From Arthrobacter alpinus (GTDB lineage: Bacteria > Actinomycetota > Actinomycetes > Actinomycetales > Micrococcaceae), in NCBI RefSeq assembly GCF_001445575.1, contig NZ_CP013200.1, positions 3,844,001 through 3,908,000 of the forward strand: a stretch of DNA of 64,000 bases, read 5' to 3'. Shown here piece by piece: positions 1-8,862 of the stretch (within the stretch, counting starts at the first letter, position 1; every line of letters begins with the position of its first letter). Under the pieces are notes generated by a model, which saw only the letters and a program-made list of their open reading frames with translations, had not been told where the DNA came from and did no database searches. The position numbers were made by a program, and so were the translations under genes.

Positions 1-884
1 TCGCCCACGTCGTCCCAGCTGAACGTCGCAGGAATGACAGCCACATCTCCGGCGTCGGCTGCGGGCTCGGCCACGGCGTAGTCAATAGCAATCTTGGGCA
101 GCGTGGGCCAGATGCGGTTTTTCACGGCGATCCGGTCCGGGGTGTCCCAGGCTGCGGCAATTTCCATGAGGCCTTCATATAAGACCGGCTCATTGGCCTT
201 GAGGTGACGCAACATCAATTCAACCGGGGCTACAAACATTCCGGCGTTCCAGTTGTATTCACCGCTGGCAAGGTACTGCTCGGCGATTTCCTCGCTGGGC
301 TTCTCGACGAATTTAACTACCGTATGGGCACTGGGCGCGCCGGCAACATCCAGCGGTTCACCCGTGCGGATGTAACCGAACCCGGTGGAAGGGTGGGTCG
401 GCTTAATGCCGATAGTCACAATCTTTCCTGTGGCAGCCGTATAAACGGCCTCACGCACGGCGTCCTGGAATTCTTCCACCGGGCTAATGACCTGATCGGC
501 GGCGAAGGAGCCCATGATGGTCGCGGGGTCACGCATGAAGAGGATGGCAGCAGCCAAGCCAATGGCTGCACCGGAATCCTTGGGCTCCGTTTCCAGGACC
601 AGATTCCTATCCGCAATTTCAGGCAGCTGGCGGCAGACGGCTTCGCGGTGAGCTTCCCCTGTCACCAAGAGAACTTTTTCGCCACTGAGCGGCTCCAAGC
701 GATCGTAGGTGGCCCGGATCAAGGTACTGCCGCTGCCGGTCAGATCATGGAGGAACTTAGGGGCGGCCGCGCGGGATAGCGGCCACAGCCGCGTGCCAAC
801 ACCACCGGCGGGAATTACTGCGTAAAACCTGTCCATGGGGTCTGGAGCGGGCTGCTGGGACTCAACCAAATTTTGCGTATTCAT
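1..884 (-). CDS. manC: Mannose-1-phosphate guanylyltransferase, 3' end cut by window edge
   Basis: This enzyme makes GDP-mannose from GTP and mannose-1-phosphate for glycan synthesis in the cytoplasm. Translating the minus strand from the ATG at 884 gives MNTQNLVESQQPAPDPMDRF, then the nucleotidyltransferase signature PAGGVGTRLWPLSR near residues 25-38. Family motifs follow: a GSFAADQVI segment, FVEKP, and YNWNAGMFV. The frame stays open to base 1, ending in FSWDDVGD, so about 294 residues are present and the C-terminus lies outside the window. The gene diverges from sdhC. The family call is firm; mannose rather than another hexose is inferred from the motif set. Confidence 0.88.
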   Translation of the reverse strand, partial: MNTQNLVESQQPAPDPMDRFYAVIPAGGVGTRLWPLSRAAAPKFLHDLTGSGSTLIRATYDRLEPLSGEKVLLVTGEAHREAVCRQLPEIADRNLVLETEPKDSGAAIGLAAAILFMRDPATIMGSFAADQVISPVEEFQDAVREAVYTAATGKIVTIGIKPTHPSTGFGYIRTGEPLDVAGAPSAHTVVKFVEKPSEEIAEQYLASGEYNWNAGMFVAPVELMLRHLKANEPVLYEGLMEIAAAWDTPDRIAVKNRIWPTLPKIAIDYAVAEPAADAGDVAVIPATFSWDDVG

Positions 885-1136
885 CAAGACCACCATAGGC
901 GATGACCATGTACGGAAGGGCTTGCAGCGTCCACGGACACACTGTGATGTAGAAAGATCCACCCAGGGGTGCACGCCGGGCTGGTAGCCGGGCACACCGT
1001 CGTCGTACTTGAACGGCCAGGCCAAAGGGCACAGGAAATGGTGAGCAGCGCGGCATCGACACAGCACTAAAGGCCCCAAATTCCGCCATTTTGTGGCCCA
1101 GCTGTGATGTGATGCATAGAGCAAGGAGTGCCTAAG

Positions 1137-1167
1137 TTGAATATGCTGTTAGCTAAGCCTAAATTAG
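1137..1167 (+). promoter_or_regulatory. sdh operon promoter overlapped by a candidate DtxR/IdeR iron box
   Basis: A -35-like TTGAAT (1137-1142) is followed after 17 bases by a -10-like TAAATT (1160-1165). Lying over the spacer and -10 is a 19-bp element at 1149-1167 that matches 14 of 19 positions of the corynebacterial and mycobacterial iron-box consensus TTAGGTTAGSCTAACCTAA. A repressor bound there would block RNA polymerase at sdhC. The rest of the 885-1251 gap shows no other convincing gene or RNA. The promoter and box are inferences from sequence alone. Confidence 0.45.
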
Positions 1168-1251
1168 GCACAAGTTATGAGTGCTCACGCCGTGTGCGTT
1201 TCTCCGCGTGGAACCACGCCAGCGCAACGGTGACGCAGGAAGGTTTATTCA

Positions 1252-1644
1252 GTGCCGACAAAACCAGCTGGCACTCTGTATCGCGGCCGAGAAGGCATGT
1301 GGTCATGGGTGGGACACCGTATTACCGGTGTAGTGATTTTTATTTTCTTGCTGGTGCACGTTCTGGACACCTCGTTGGTTCGAGTGTCTCCAGAGGCGTA
1401 CACAGCAGTCATTGGGGCGTATAAGAACCCCATCATGGGCCTTGGCGAAGCAGGCCTAGTCGCCGCAATTGTGTTCCACGCCTTCAACGGCCTGCGCATC
1501 ATTGCCATCGACTTCTGGAAGAAGGGCCCCAAGTACCAGCGTCAGCTACTCTGGGGCGTTCTTGCACTGTGGGCTGTGACCATGATTCCATTCCTCATTC
1601 GTCACCTCACCATTGTCTTCTCTAATTTCTTCGGGGGGCACTAA
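1252..1644 (+). CDS. sdhC: Succinate dehydrogenase cytochrome b556 subunit
   Basis: SdhC is a membrane anchor of complex II and carries heme b and part of the quinone site. The 130-residue protein starts at GTG 1252, preceded by AGGAAGG about ten bases upstream. It opens with PAGTLYRGREGMWSWVGHRI, typical of actinobacterial SdhC. There are three hydrophobic helices, and FHAFNGLRII in the second holds the conserved histidine region. It is the first gene of sdhCDAB and abuts sdhD with no gap. Length and order match the Micrococcaceae operon. Confidence 0.93.
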   Translation: MPTKPAGTLYRGREGMWSWVGHRITGVVIFIFLLVHVLDTSLVRVSPEAYTAVIGAYKNPIMGLGEAGLVAAIVFHAFNGLRIIAIDFWKKGPKYQRQLLWGVLALWAVTMIPFLIRHLTIVFSNFFGGH

Positions 1645-2112
1645 ATGAGCACCGACTCCATCGCAGCACCGCGCAGCAACAGCGCACAGTCGCCGAAGTA
1701 CAAGCGCAACAAGGGCTCCAACTCAAGCTTTGAGATGGTCGCCTGGTTGTTCATGCGCCTGTCCGGTGTGATTCTGGTTGTCCTGATCTTCGGCCACCTC
1801 TTCGTGAACCTCATGGTTGGCGATGGCATCCACGCCGTTGACTTCGGCTTTGTTGCCGGCAAGTGGGCGTCACCTTTCTGGCAAGTATGGGATCTGGCCA
1901 TGCTGTGGCTAGCTATCCTGCACGGCACCAACGGTGTCCGCACCATCATCAACGACTACGCAGAGCGTAACGGCACCCGCATGACCCTCAAGGTGGTCCT
2001 CTACGTTGCTTCCGCTGTCATCATCATTCTGGGCACCCTGGTCATCTTCACCTTTGACCCCTGCCCTCCCGGTGCAGTCATTGACCTTCCGTCCTTCTGC
2101 CCCGTTCCTTAA
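1645..2112 (+). CDS. sdhD: Succinate dehydrogenase hydrophobic membrane anchor subunit
   Basis: This is the second membrane anchor of complex II, 155 residues. The ATG directly follows the sdhC stop, which implies translational coupling. A polar, basic N-terminus of about 30 residues precedes three membrane helices (around 30-55, 75-100 and 115-140). The second helix region contains LHGTNGVRTIINDY, whose histidine is the conserved heme-ligand candidate. The C-terminal tail is proline-rich (CPPGAVIDLPSFCPVP). The role follows from position between sdhC and sdhA and from this motif. Confidence 0.9.
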   Translation: MSTDSIAAPRSNSAQSPKYKRNKGSNSSFEMVAWLFMRLSGVILVVLIFGHLFVNLMVGDGIHAVDFGFVAGKWASPFWQVWDLAMLWLAILHGTNGVRTIINDYAERNGTRMTLKVVLYVASAVIIILGTLVIFTFDPCPPGAVIDLPSFCPVP

Positions 2113-2202
2113 ATAGGGAGCACCCCGGGCCATGACGGTTCGGGAACGGTACGAAGTGAACACCAGCTTTTAATGCAGTAAATGAGAGAAAGAGCATCCA
2201 GT

Positions 2203-4002
2203 ATGCAGGTCCACAAATACGACGTCGTAATCGTCGGGGCCGGTGGCGCAGGAATGCGTGCCGCCATTGAATCCGGACAGCGTGCCCGTACCGCTGTTCT
2301 GACCAAGCTCTACCCCACCCGCTCCCACACCGGTGCAGCACAGGGCGGCATGTGCGCAGCACTTGCCAACGTGGAAGAAGACAACTGGGAATGGCATACC
2401 TTTGACACCGTCAAGGGTGGCGATTACCTGGTTGACCAGGACGCTGCGGAAGTTATGGCTAAGGAAGCCATCGACGCCGTTATTGATCTGGAAAAGATGG
2501 GTCTGCCCTTCAACCGCACACCCGAGGGCCGTATTGACCAGCGTCGATTCGGTGGCCACACCCGCGATCACGGTAAGGCCCCGGTTCGCCGTGCCTGCTA
2601 CGCCGCGGACCGCACCGGCCACATGATTCTGCAGACCCTGTACCAAAACTGCGTCAAGCACAACGTTGAGTTCTACAACGAGTACTACGTTTTGGACCTG
2701 CTCACGGTTGAAGAAGAAGCCACCCGCGCGGACGGCACCATCTACTTGCAGAAAAAGATTGCCGGCGTCGTTTCTTACGATCTGGCTACCGGTGAACTGC
2801 ACGTCTTCCAGGCCAAGAGCGTTATTTTGGCTACCGGCGGTGCAGGTAAGGTCTTCAAGACCACCTCCAACGCTCACACCCTGACCGGCGACGGCATGGG
2901 TATTGCCTTCCGCAAGGGCATCCCCCTGGAAGACATGGAGTTCTTCCAGTTCCATCCGACCGGTCTTGCCGGTTTGGGCATTCTGCTCTCCGAGGCCGCG
3001 CGTGGCGAAGGTGCCATCCTGCGTAACTCTGAAGGTGAGCGCTTCATGGAGCGTTACGCCCCCACCATCAAGGATCTGGCTCCTCGTGACATCGTGGCCC
3101 GTTCCATGGCTAACGAGGTTCGTGAAGGCCGCGGTTGTGGCCCGAACAAGGACTACGTTCTCCTTGACTTGACCCACCTGGAGCCGGCGCATATTGACGC
3201 CAAGCTCCCGGATATCACCGAGTTCGCCCGCACCTACCTGGGTGTGGAGCCGTACACGGAACCCGTCCCGGTATTCCCCACGGCGCACTACGCCATGGGC
3301 GGTGTTCCCACGAACATCACCACCGAGGTCCTCCAGGACAACGACACCATCATCCCCGGCCTATACGCCGCCGGTGAGGTTGCCTGCGTATCCGTCCACG
3401 GGTCAAACCGTTTGGGCACCAACTCGCTGTTGGACATCAACGTGTTCGGTAAGCGCGCCGGTGTGGCCGCTGCTGAGTACGCCAAGACCGCTGATTGGGT
3501 GGAGCTGCCGGAGAACCCGGAAGCCGACACGATTGCGTTGTTGGATCACGTCCGCACCTCCGACGGCGGCGAAAAGGTCGCGCTGATCCGCAAGGACCTG
3601 CAGGACACCATGGATGCCAACATGCAGGTGTTCCGTACGGCCGAGTCGATCGACAAGGTACTTGCCGACATCGCTACTTTCGAGGAGCGCTACTCACGCA
3701 TCACCGTTCAGGACAAGGGCAAGCGTTTCAACCTTGACCTCCTTGAGGCAGTGGAGCTTGGCTTCCTGCTCGAACTGGCCAAGGTCATGACGGTTGCGGC
3801 CCTGCACCGTCAGGAATCCCGCGGCGGTCACTACCGCGAAGATTTCCCGGACCGCGATGATGAGAATTTCATGAAGCACTCCATGGCTTACCTGGATGCG
3901 AACGTCACGGTTGAGAGCTCGGAAGAGTCCATTGCCGGCATTCGTCTGGATACCAAGCCTGTTGTTGTTACGCGTTACCAGCCGATGGTGAGGAAGTACT
4001 AA
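2203..4002 (+). CDS. sdhA: Succinate dehydrogenase flavoprotein subunit
   Basis: SdhA oxidises succinate to fumarate with covalently bound FAD on the cytoplasmic face of complex II. I chose the ATG at 2203 (MQVHKYDVVIVGAGG) over 2182, because GAGAAAGAG lies just upstream and the protein then opens with its FAD-binding Rossmann motif. That gives 599 residues. SHTGAAQGGMCAALAN contains the flavin-linking histidine region. HPTGL, RNSEGERFMERYAP and the C-terminal ESRGGHYREDFPDRDD are standard SdhA motifs. Its stop overlaps the sdhB start by one base (TAATG). Confidence 0.96.
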   Translation: MQVHKYDVVIVGAGGAGMRAAIESGQRARTAVLTKLYPTRSHTGAAQGGMCAALANVEEDNWEWHTFDTVKGGDYLVDQDAAEVMAKEAIDAVIDLEKMGLPFNRTPEGRIDQRRFGGHTRDHGKAPVRRACYAADRTGHMILQTLYQNCVKHNVEFYNEYYVLDLLTVEEEATRADGTIYLQKKIAGVVSYDLATGELHVFQAKSVILATGGAGKVFKTTSNAHTLTGDGMGIAFRKGIPLEDMEFFQFHPTGLAGLGILLSEAARGEGAILRNSEGERFMERYAPTIKDLAPRDIVARSMANEVREGRGCGPNKDYVLLDLTHLEPAHIDAKLPDITEFARTYLGVEPYTEPVPVFPTAHYAMGGVPTNITTEVLQDNDTIIPGLYAAGEVACVSVHGSNRLGTNSLLDINVFGKRAGVAAAEYAKTADWVELPENPEADTIALLDHVRTSDGGEKVALIRKDLQDTMDANMQVFRTAESIDKVLADIATFEERYSRITVQDKGKRFNLDLLEAVELGFLLELAKVMTVAALHRQESRGGHYREDFPDRDDENFMKHSMAYLDANVTVESSEESIAGIRLDTKPVVVTRYQPMVRKY

Positions 4003-4799
4003 TGAGCGCCATAGAAACCGCCGAGACAGCTCCCGAACCGCTGTCAAAGATTGAACTTCCCGCACACCTCGGTGGCGGCGGAGAGATCCCCACGTTCGAT
4101 GTCACCTTGCGTGTGCGTCGTTACGACCCCGAGGTCTCGGAAGAGTCCACGTGGGAAGACTTCACCATGACCATGTATGGCACCGACCGCGTGTTGGATG
4201 CTTTGCACAAGGTCAAGTGGGAGCAGGACGGCTCACTGACGTTCCGCCGCTCCTGCGCACACGGCGTCTGCGGATCCGATGCCATGCGCATCAACGGCCG
4301 TAACCGCCTCGCCTGCAAGACCCTGCTGAAGGACCTGGACACGTCCAAGCCCATCACCGTTGAGCCCATCAAGGGCCTGCCGGTGGAGAAGGATTTGATC
4401 GTGGACATGGAACCGTTCTTCCAGTCCTTCCGCGAGGTCATGCCGTTCCTGGTCAACCGCGACCACGAGCCCACCAAGGAGCGCCTGCAGTCCGCCGAGG
4501 ACCGCGCACGCTTCGATGACACCACCAAGTGCATCCTGTGTGCCGCGTGCACCTCATCATGCCCCGTCTTCTGGACCGACGGCCAGTACTTCGGCCCGGC
4601 AGCCATTGTGAACGCACACCGCTTCATCTTTGACTCCCGTGACGACGCTGGCGACATGCGTCTGGAAATCCTCAACGACAAGGAAGGCGTGTGGCGTTGC
4701 CGCACCACCTTCAACTGCACCGAAGCATGCCCCCGCGGCATCCAGGTGACCCAGGCAATCGCCGAGGTCAAGCAAGCCATCTTGGCTCGCCAGATCTAA
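4002..4799 (+). CDS. sdhB: Succinate dehydrogenase iron-sulfur subunit
   Basis: SdhB relays electrons from FAD to quinone through 2Fe-2S, 4Fe-4S and 3Fe-4S clusters. The 265-residue protein has the plant-type ferredoxin cysteines in RRSCAHGVCGSDAMRING and ACKTLL, then CILCAACTSSCPVFW, and finally FNCTEACPRGI, so all three cluster sites are intact. It starts at ATG 4002 overlapping the sdhA stop and ends the operon. A strong intrinsic terminator follows at 4817. Confidence 0.96.
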   Translation: MSAIETAETAPEPLSKIELPAHLGGGGEIPTFDVTLRVRRYDPEVSEESTWEDFTMTMYGTDRVLDALHKVKWEQDGSLTFRRSCAHGVCGSDAMRINGRNRLACKTLLKDLDTSKPITVEPIKGLPVEKDLIVDMEPFFQSFREVMPFLVNRDHEPTKERLQSAEDRARFDDTTKCILCAACTSSCPVFWTDGQYFGPAAIVNAHRFIFDSRDDAGDMRLEILNDKEGVWRCRTTFNCTEACPRGIQVTQAIAEVKQAILARQI

Positions 4800-4816
4800 G
4801 CATTTCCTGCTTTGCC

Positions 4817-4851
4817 AAAAGCGCCGCTCCCTTGATGGGGGCGGCGCTTTT
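4817..4851 (+). terminator. Intrinsic terminator of sdhCDAB
   Basis: AAAAGCGCCGC (4817-4827) pairs perfectly with GCGGCGCTTTT (4841-4851), and inner CCC/GGG pairing tightens the stem. The run of T closes the right arm. It lies 18 bases after the sdhB stop. Confidence 0.85.
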
Positions 4852-4896
4852 GCGTTGGGGGCCGGACCTCCGCTCCCACTTCCCGGCTCCCTGTTT

Positions 4897-4972
4897 CGCC
4901 GAGTCAGACGGACGCCCGTCGAATCAGACGCCGCGCTTCGTCAGACTCGGCGGCTCTCCGTCTGTTTCGACG
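4897..4972. repeat. Palindromic repeat family P, copy 1
   Basis: Two direct units built on CGAGTCAGACG (4897 and 4917) are followed by two inverted units (4939-4952 and 4957-4972). The outer arms CGCCGAGTCAGACGGA and TCCGTCTGTTTCGACG pair with few mismatches, and the inner arms pair at about 11 of 14. It is the most diverged of four copies (4897, 6072, 11545, 13213). It lies between the sdh terminator and the AbiEi-like gene. Confidence 0.8.
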
Positions 4973-5040
4973 AGAGCGGAGTTATCCACAGCTTCAAAAG
5001 TCACCCGTTCAATGGCGTGTTTTCGTATCATGCTGGGTAT

Positions 5041-6069
5041 ATGAGCCAGCCATCCAGCTTCTTCAAGAACGACGCCGAACCCTCCTCTCTCCGCTCCCGT
5101 GCGGACACTGCCCCCGACTCGGGCACCGGGCCGAGTCCACTCACGGAACGGTTCCTCGCAGCATTTCCTGCACGGAAAATTGCGTGGCGTACCAGCCAAT
5201 TGCGTGAAGCAGGCTTTGGAGACCGGCACGTGAAATTTCTGGTCGCCACGGGAGTGCTGCTGCGAATGCGCCAAGGTGCCTATCTACGGGCCTCATACTG
5301 GTCTGGGCTTTCAGCAGCGGGACGCGAGAGGACAGTCATCTTCATGCATTCCTATGGGACGAACTCAACGTCGGCTGCCGGATACGTCTACAGTCACACC
5401 TCTGCGGCGAGGATTCACGGATTGCACCTGTGGCAGGCTGACACCTTGATTCACGTGACGCAGGCCAAGAAGCCATCAAGCGCAGGCTCCGATGCCCATA
5501 CACGCATTCACACGGGCACCTTGCCTAGCAGCGATATCACCATGGTTGGCCAAACCCATGTAACAACTCTTGAACGTACCGTGGTGGACTGCTGCCTCAC
5601 CATGCCATATAAGCGGGCCCTGATCCTCACCGATCATGCCCTCCGGTTGGGGGCTTCCCTGGACATATTGCAGGAGGCTGCTGATCAGCTGGGCAAACAC
5701 CGGGGAGTAAGGAACCTCCGGCGAGTACTGGCCAACGCAGATGCACTCTCCGAATCCCCCGGCGAGACGCTGACTCGCGATCTTCTGCGTGAACTCAACG
5801 TTGAAGCCCCGACACTGCAGCACTGGATCCACACCAGAGCAGGAAACTACCGTGCCGACTTCGCCTGGGTACAAAAGCGTGTGGTCCTCGAATTCGATGG
5901 CAAGGGCAAGTACTTCGACTACAGACCTACAGACGAGGCCGTCTTCCTTGAACGTAAACGTGAGTCAGCACTACTCGAGGCAGGGTGGGTGGTGATCCGC
6001 ATCCAGTGGAAGGACCTCTTCGACGAGGCATACTTCAAGGCAAAAGTTCTCGCGGCCCTCAACCGCTGA
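5041..6069 (+). CDS. AbiEi-like / DUF559 family protein with PD-(D/E)XK-like C-terminus
   Basis: The 342-residue protein has a winged-helix-like N-terminus (around 45-90: AWRTSQLREAGFGDRHVKFL, then GVLLRMRQGAYLRA) typical of AbiEi antitoxin-domain proteins. A middle section resembles the family (SHTSAARIHGLHLW, TTLERTVVDCC). The C-terminal DUF559/Vsr-like fold shows YRADFAW, VLEFDGKGKY and ALLEAGWVVIRIQWKDL, giving a D...ExD.K nuclease-like set. Such solitary proteins are common and uncharacterised in actinobacteria. No cognate AbiEii toxin is adjacent. The ATG at 5041 has a weak ribosome site; the upstream open frame runs through the repeat and is not used. Palindromic repeats bracket the gene. 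A defence role is only an inference. Confidence 0.7.
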   Translation: MSQPSSFFKNDAEPSSLRSRADTAPDSGTGPSPLTERFLAAFPARKIAWRTSQLREAGFGDRHVKFLVATGVLLRMRQGAYLRASYWSGLSAAGRERTVIFMHSYGTNSTSAAGYVYSHTSAARIHGLHLWQADTLIHVTQAKKPSSAGSDAHTRIHTGTLPSSDITMVGQTHVTTLERTVVDCCLTMPYKRALILTDHALRLGASLDILQEAADQLGKHRGVRNLRRVLANADALSESPGETLTRDLLRELNVEAPTLQHWIHTRAGNYRADFAWVQKRVVLEFDGKGKYFDYRPTDEAVFLERKRESALLEAGWVVIRIQWKDLFDEAYFKAKVLAALNR

Positions 6070-6071
6070 AC

Positions 6072-6143
6072 CCGAGTCAGACGGAGCCCCGTCGAGTCAG
6101 ACGTTGCGCAACGTCTGACTCGACGGGGCTCCGTCGGTCTCGG
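6072..6143. repeat. Palindromic repeat family P, copy 2 (near-perfect 72-nt hairpin)
   Basis: Positions 6081-6134 form a perfect palindrome centred on TTGCGCAA. Pairing extends to 6072-6143 with two mismatches. Each arm holds two CGAGTCAGACG-type units, so the layout is A-A-A'-A'. It begins three bases after the stop of the AbiEi-like gene and could act as a bidirectional terminator towards the convergent gene at 6182. Confidence 0.9.
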
Positions 6144-6181
6144 CGAAGGCGGCTGAGGCAGCGCGGCCAGTCAGCAGGGGC

Positions 6182-7279
6182 CTAGCGCCGTTTCCTGCGG
6201 GGGCGAAGATCCGCGGCCAGCACCGCTGCGATGGCAGCAGAGATCAAGTACACCTGGCTCAGCAGGAAGAACCAGACGAACAAGCCCAGGATCACAGCGA
6301 AGGGTGCCAGCAGGTCGTTGCTCGTGATGCCGTTGAGCAGCATGGCGCTGAAGAGCCGCAGCACGGTGGCACCGACGCCGGAAAATATGGCCGCGAGCAC
6401 CAGGACCCGTCGCCGCATGCTCACCCGCGAGGCGATGCTGAACATGATCATGGCGACGGCGATGTCCAGGATCAGCATCAGCGCGATCGAGCCGATCTGT
6501 GCCGTGGCTCCCGTGAGGAAACTCCCCCACCCCAGCAGTTCGCCGAGGCTGCCCATGGCTGCGGTGCTCAGCAGGCCGAGCACGCTGGTGAGCACCAGTG
6601 CCACGGCCAGCACCAGGAGGGTGCCTCCGTCGCGCATCTTGGAAAGGACCGGGTTGGTCCGGTCGCGTGCGAGGCCCAGCAGGGAGCGGATGCCTTCGCG
6701 CAGGCCGTTGATCCAGCCCATGGCGGTGACGAGCAGGGCTGCCAGTGAGATGAACAGGGTCAGGCCGAAGTCGCCGGTGCCGAGCAGATCTTCGGGTTTG
6801 GCCAGGCCGCCGCTGCCGTCACCGGTGTCGAGCAGGCCGGGCGTACTTTCGGCGACGAGATCGATCACGGCGTCGCGCAACACCTGGTTTCCGGCGGCGA
6901 ACATGCCAAAGATAGCGAAGCCGGCAACCAGCATGGCGCCGACGGAGAAGAACATGAGGTAGGCGTTGCCGGCGGCCAGCAGAGGGCCACGACGGCGTGT
7001 GTACAGATTCCACACTCGCAGCGGGAAGCGTTGTGCGGCCCATGCGTTGAGCCACGGAAACAGTGTAGTGAGCTGGCGCCACGGCCCCTCACTAGCACGC
7101 GCAGCGGCGAAATCGGAGTGCTTGGACTCGGTCCACTCCGCAAGGGCTGTGCGGTCCAGTGGGCTGGGTGGCGGCTTCTCGGGAGCTGCCAGTGGGCGCT
7201 TGGCTGATATGCCAGGGGCTACGAATCCCGGAAAATGGCCGACGTCGGGGACGGGCCTATGTTCTGGTTGCTCCCCCAA
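6182..7279 (-). CDS. YihY/BrkB family inner-membrane protein
   Basis: The 365-residue protein has an N-terminal cytoplasmic region of about 95 residues and then six hydrophobic segments, as in the YihY/virulence factor BrkB family. Typical stretches are GNAYLMFFSVGAMLVAGFAI and GATVLRLFSAMLLNG. The tail is basic (RPRRKRR). The start is the TTG at 7279, supported by AGGAG seven bases upstream. It overlaps the preceding 2H phosphoesterase gene by 23 bases and is last in a xth-trpS-2H-yihY run. The substrate of this family is not established. Confidence 0.85.
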   Translation of the reverse strand: MGEQPEHRPVPDVGHFPGFVAPGISAKRPLAAPEKPPPSPLDRTALAEWTESKHSDFAAARASEGPWRQLTTLFPWLNAWAAQRFPLRVWNLYTRRRGPLLAAGNAYLMFFSVGAMLVAGFAIFGMFAAGNQVLRDAVIDLVAESTPGLLDTGDGSGGLAKPEDLLGTGDFGLTLFISLAALLVTAMGWINGLREGIRSLLGLARDRTNPVLSKMRDGGTLLVLAVALVLTSVLGLLSTAAMGSLGELLGWGSFLTGATAQIGSIALMLILDIAVAMIMFSIASRVSMRRRVLVLAAIFSGVGATVLRLFSAMLLNGITSNDLLAPFAVILGLFVWFFLLSQVYLISAAIAAVLAADLRPRRKRR

Positions 7280-7814
7280 GATTCAGCTCCTCACGCAGCG
7301 CCCAGTTTCCCTCAATGTAATCGAAGAGACCAATGCTGGCCACCTCAAAGCTGGCCTCAAAGTGGGCCATTTCTTCCTTCGCCTGATCCATGATCTCATC
7401 GTCGAGGTAGTGAGCAATGGTCAGGTGCGGGTGGAAGTCAAACGCGAGCTGGTGCTCCAGCGGTCCTTGGACCAACTTGGCATGCAGCGCGGCACACTCC
7501 TGCGCACCGTGGTCTACATTGAGAAACACCACTGGCGAGACAGGCTGAAAAGTCCCCGTTCCCCGCAGCGACAGCTTAAACGGCGTGGACTCTGCGGCAA
7601 CCTCGCGCACATGTTCTACGGCGGCATCCCAAGAATCCGTGGCCCTTCCAGAGACAAGGGTGATGTGGGGAGGCACGACGGCGGCACTTGGCCCCGCGAA
7701 TTGCGCCCGCTTCTGCCCGAGCTCGGCTGCGAGGGACGCCGGCAGTGAGATGATGACGCCTAGACTGCCGGCGTGCGGGAGCGTTGGTGCCCCGCTCTGG
7801 ACAAGACTCGGCAC
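7257..7814 (-). CDS. 2'-5' RNA ligase / 2H phosphoesterase family protein
   Basis: The 185-residue protein carries the two HxT/S motifs that define the 2H superfamily: PPHITLVSG near residue 48 and HPHLTIAHYL near residue 125. Members act on 2'-5' linkages or cyclic phosphates in RNA, but the true substrate is usually unknown. The GTG at 7814 lies five bases after the trpS stop, which suggests an operon with xth and trpS. The gene then overlaps the YihY-family gene. Confidence 0.85.
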   Translation of the reverse strand: MPSLVQSGAPTLPHAGSLGVIISLPASLAAELGQKRAQFAGPSAAVVPPHITLVSGRATDSWDAAVEHVREVAAESTPFKLSLRGTGTFQPVSPVVFLNVDHGAQECAALHAKLVQGPLEHQLAFDFHPHLTIAHYLDDEIMDQAKEEMAHFEASFEVASIGLFDYIEGNWALREELNLGGATRT

Positions 7815-7819
7815 GGTTC

Positions 7820-8845
7820 TCAGACCACCCCGAGCGGCGGGAGGAACCCTACCTTGGCGTAAACATCGGCGAGGGTGACCGACGCAATTTCCCGGGCCTT
7901 GGCCGCGCCGTGAGCCAGCAGCGAATCCAGCTCTGCGGGGTCATCGAGCAGTTCCAAGGTGCGGGCGCGGATGGGCTCCAACCGTGCCACCACGGCCTCG
8001 GCAACATCCACCTTCAGGTGTCCATACATCTTGCCGTCATACTCGGTCACCAAGGTGTCAACGGACTTATCCGTCAGAGTGGAGAGAATTTCCAACAAGT
8101 TGGTGACGCCGGGCTTGCTTGCACGGTCATGAGCAATCACCGTGTCAGCGTCGGTGACTGCTGACTTGATGCGCTTGGCGGTGACCTTGGGGTCATCGAG
8201 AATGTTGATCAGACCGTTGGGGCCCGATGCAGACTTGGACATCTTCGACGTCGGATTTTGCAAGTCATAAATACGTGCACCCTCCTTCTGAATAAACGCC
8301 TCAGGGACTACGAAGGTCTCACCAAACCTGAAGTTGAAGCGCTTTGCCAGGTCACGAGCCAGCTCCACATGCTGGCGCTGATCATCGCCCACCGGAACAC
8401 CCTGGGGGCGGTAGAGCAGAATATCAGCGGCCATCAGGACCGGGTAGGTGAACAGACCAACGCTCGCGGCATCGGCACCACCTTTGGCTGACTTGTCCTT
8501 GAACTGAGTCATGCGGGAGGCTTCACCGAATCCGGTGATGCAGTTCAGTACCCAGGCGAGCTGAGCGTGCTCTGGCACGTGGGACTGAACAAAAAGCGTG
8601 GACTTTTCAATGTCAATGCCGCCGGCAATGTACTGGGCGGCCGTCTTGCGGGTGCGTTCGCGCAGTTCCGCCGGATTCTGCTCCACCGTGATGGCGTGCA
8701 TATCGGGGATGAAGAACAGCGTCTGGTAGTCGTCCTGGGTTTTTACCCAGTTGACCAGTGCGCCCAGGTAGTTGCCCAGGTGCAGGCTGTCTCCTGAGGG
8801 CTGCATGCCGGAGAGAACGCGGGGACGTGCTGTGGTTTCACTCAT
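7820..8845 (-). CDS. trpS: Tryptophanyl-tRNA synthetase
   Basis: TrpRS charges tRNA-Trp. The 341-residue class Ic synthetase starts at ATG 8845 ([18 protein letters not shown]); upstream in-frame codons lack conservation, and AAAGGAC precedes this ATG. The HIGH-equivalent is SLHLGNYLG near residue 22 and the KMSKS loop is KMSKSASGP near residue 200. [19 protein letters not shown] is the tryptophan/adenylate region. It follows xth by 17 bases in the same direction. Confidence 0.96.
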   Translation of the reverse strand: MSETTARPRVLSGMQPSGDSLHLGNYLGALVNWVKTQDDYQTLFFIPDMHAITVEQNPAELRERTRKTAAQYIAGGIDIEKSTLFVQSHVPEHAQLAWVLNCITGFGEASRMTQFKDKSAKGGADAASVGLFTYPVLMAADILLYRPQGVPVGDDQRQHVELARDLAKRFNFRFGETFVVPEAFIQKEGARIYDLQNPTSKMSKSASGPNGLINILDDPKVTAKRIKSAVTDADTVIAHDRASKPGVTNLLEILSTLTDKSVDTLVTEYDGKMYGHLKVDVAEAVVARLEPIRARTLELLDDPAELDSLLAHGAAKAREIASVTLADVYAKVGFLPPLGVV

Positions 8846-8862
8846 GATGGTTGAAAAGTCCT

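Noticed and set aside
862..1089. 75-residue minus-strand open frame across the manC start
   Set aside because: It overlaps the well-supported manC start, has no domain and is rich in Arg/Pro like a random GC-rich frame.
2170..3288. 372-residue minus-strand open frame opposite sdhA
   Set aside because: Antisense shadow of a strongly conserved gene; no motif.
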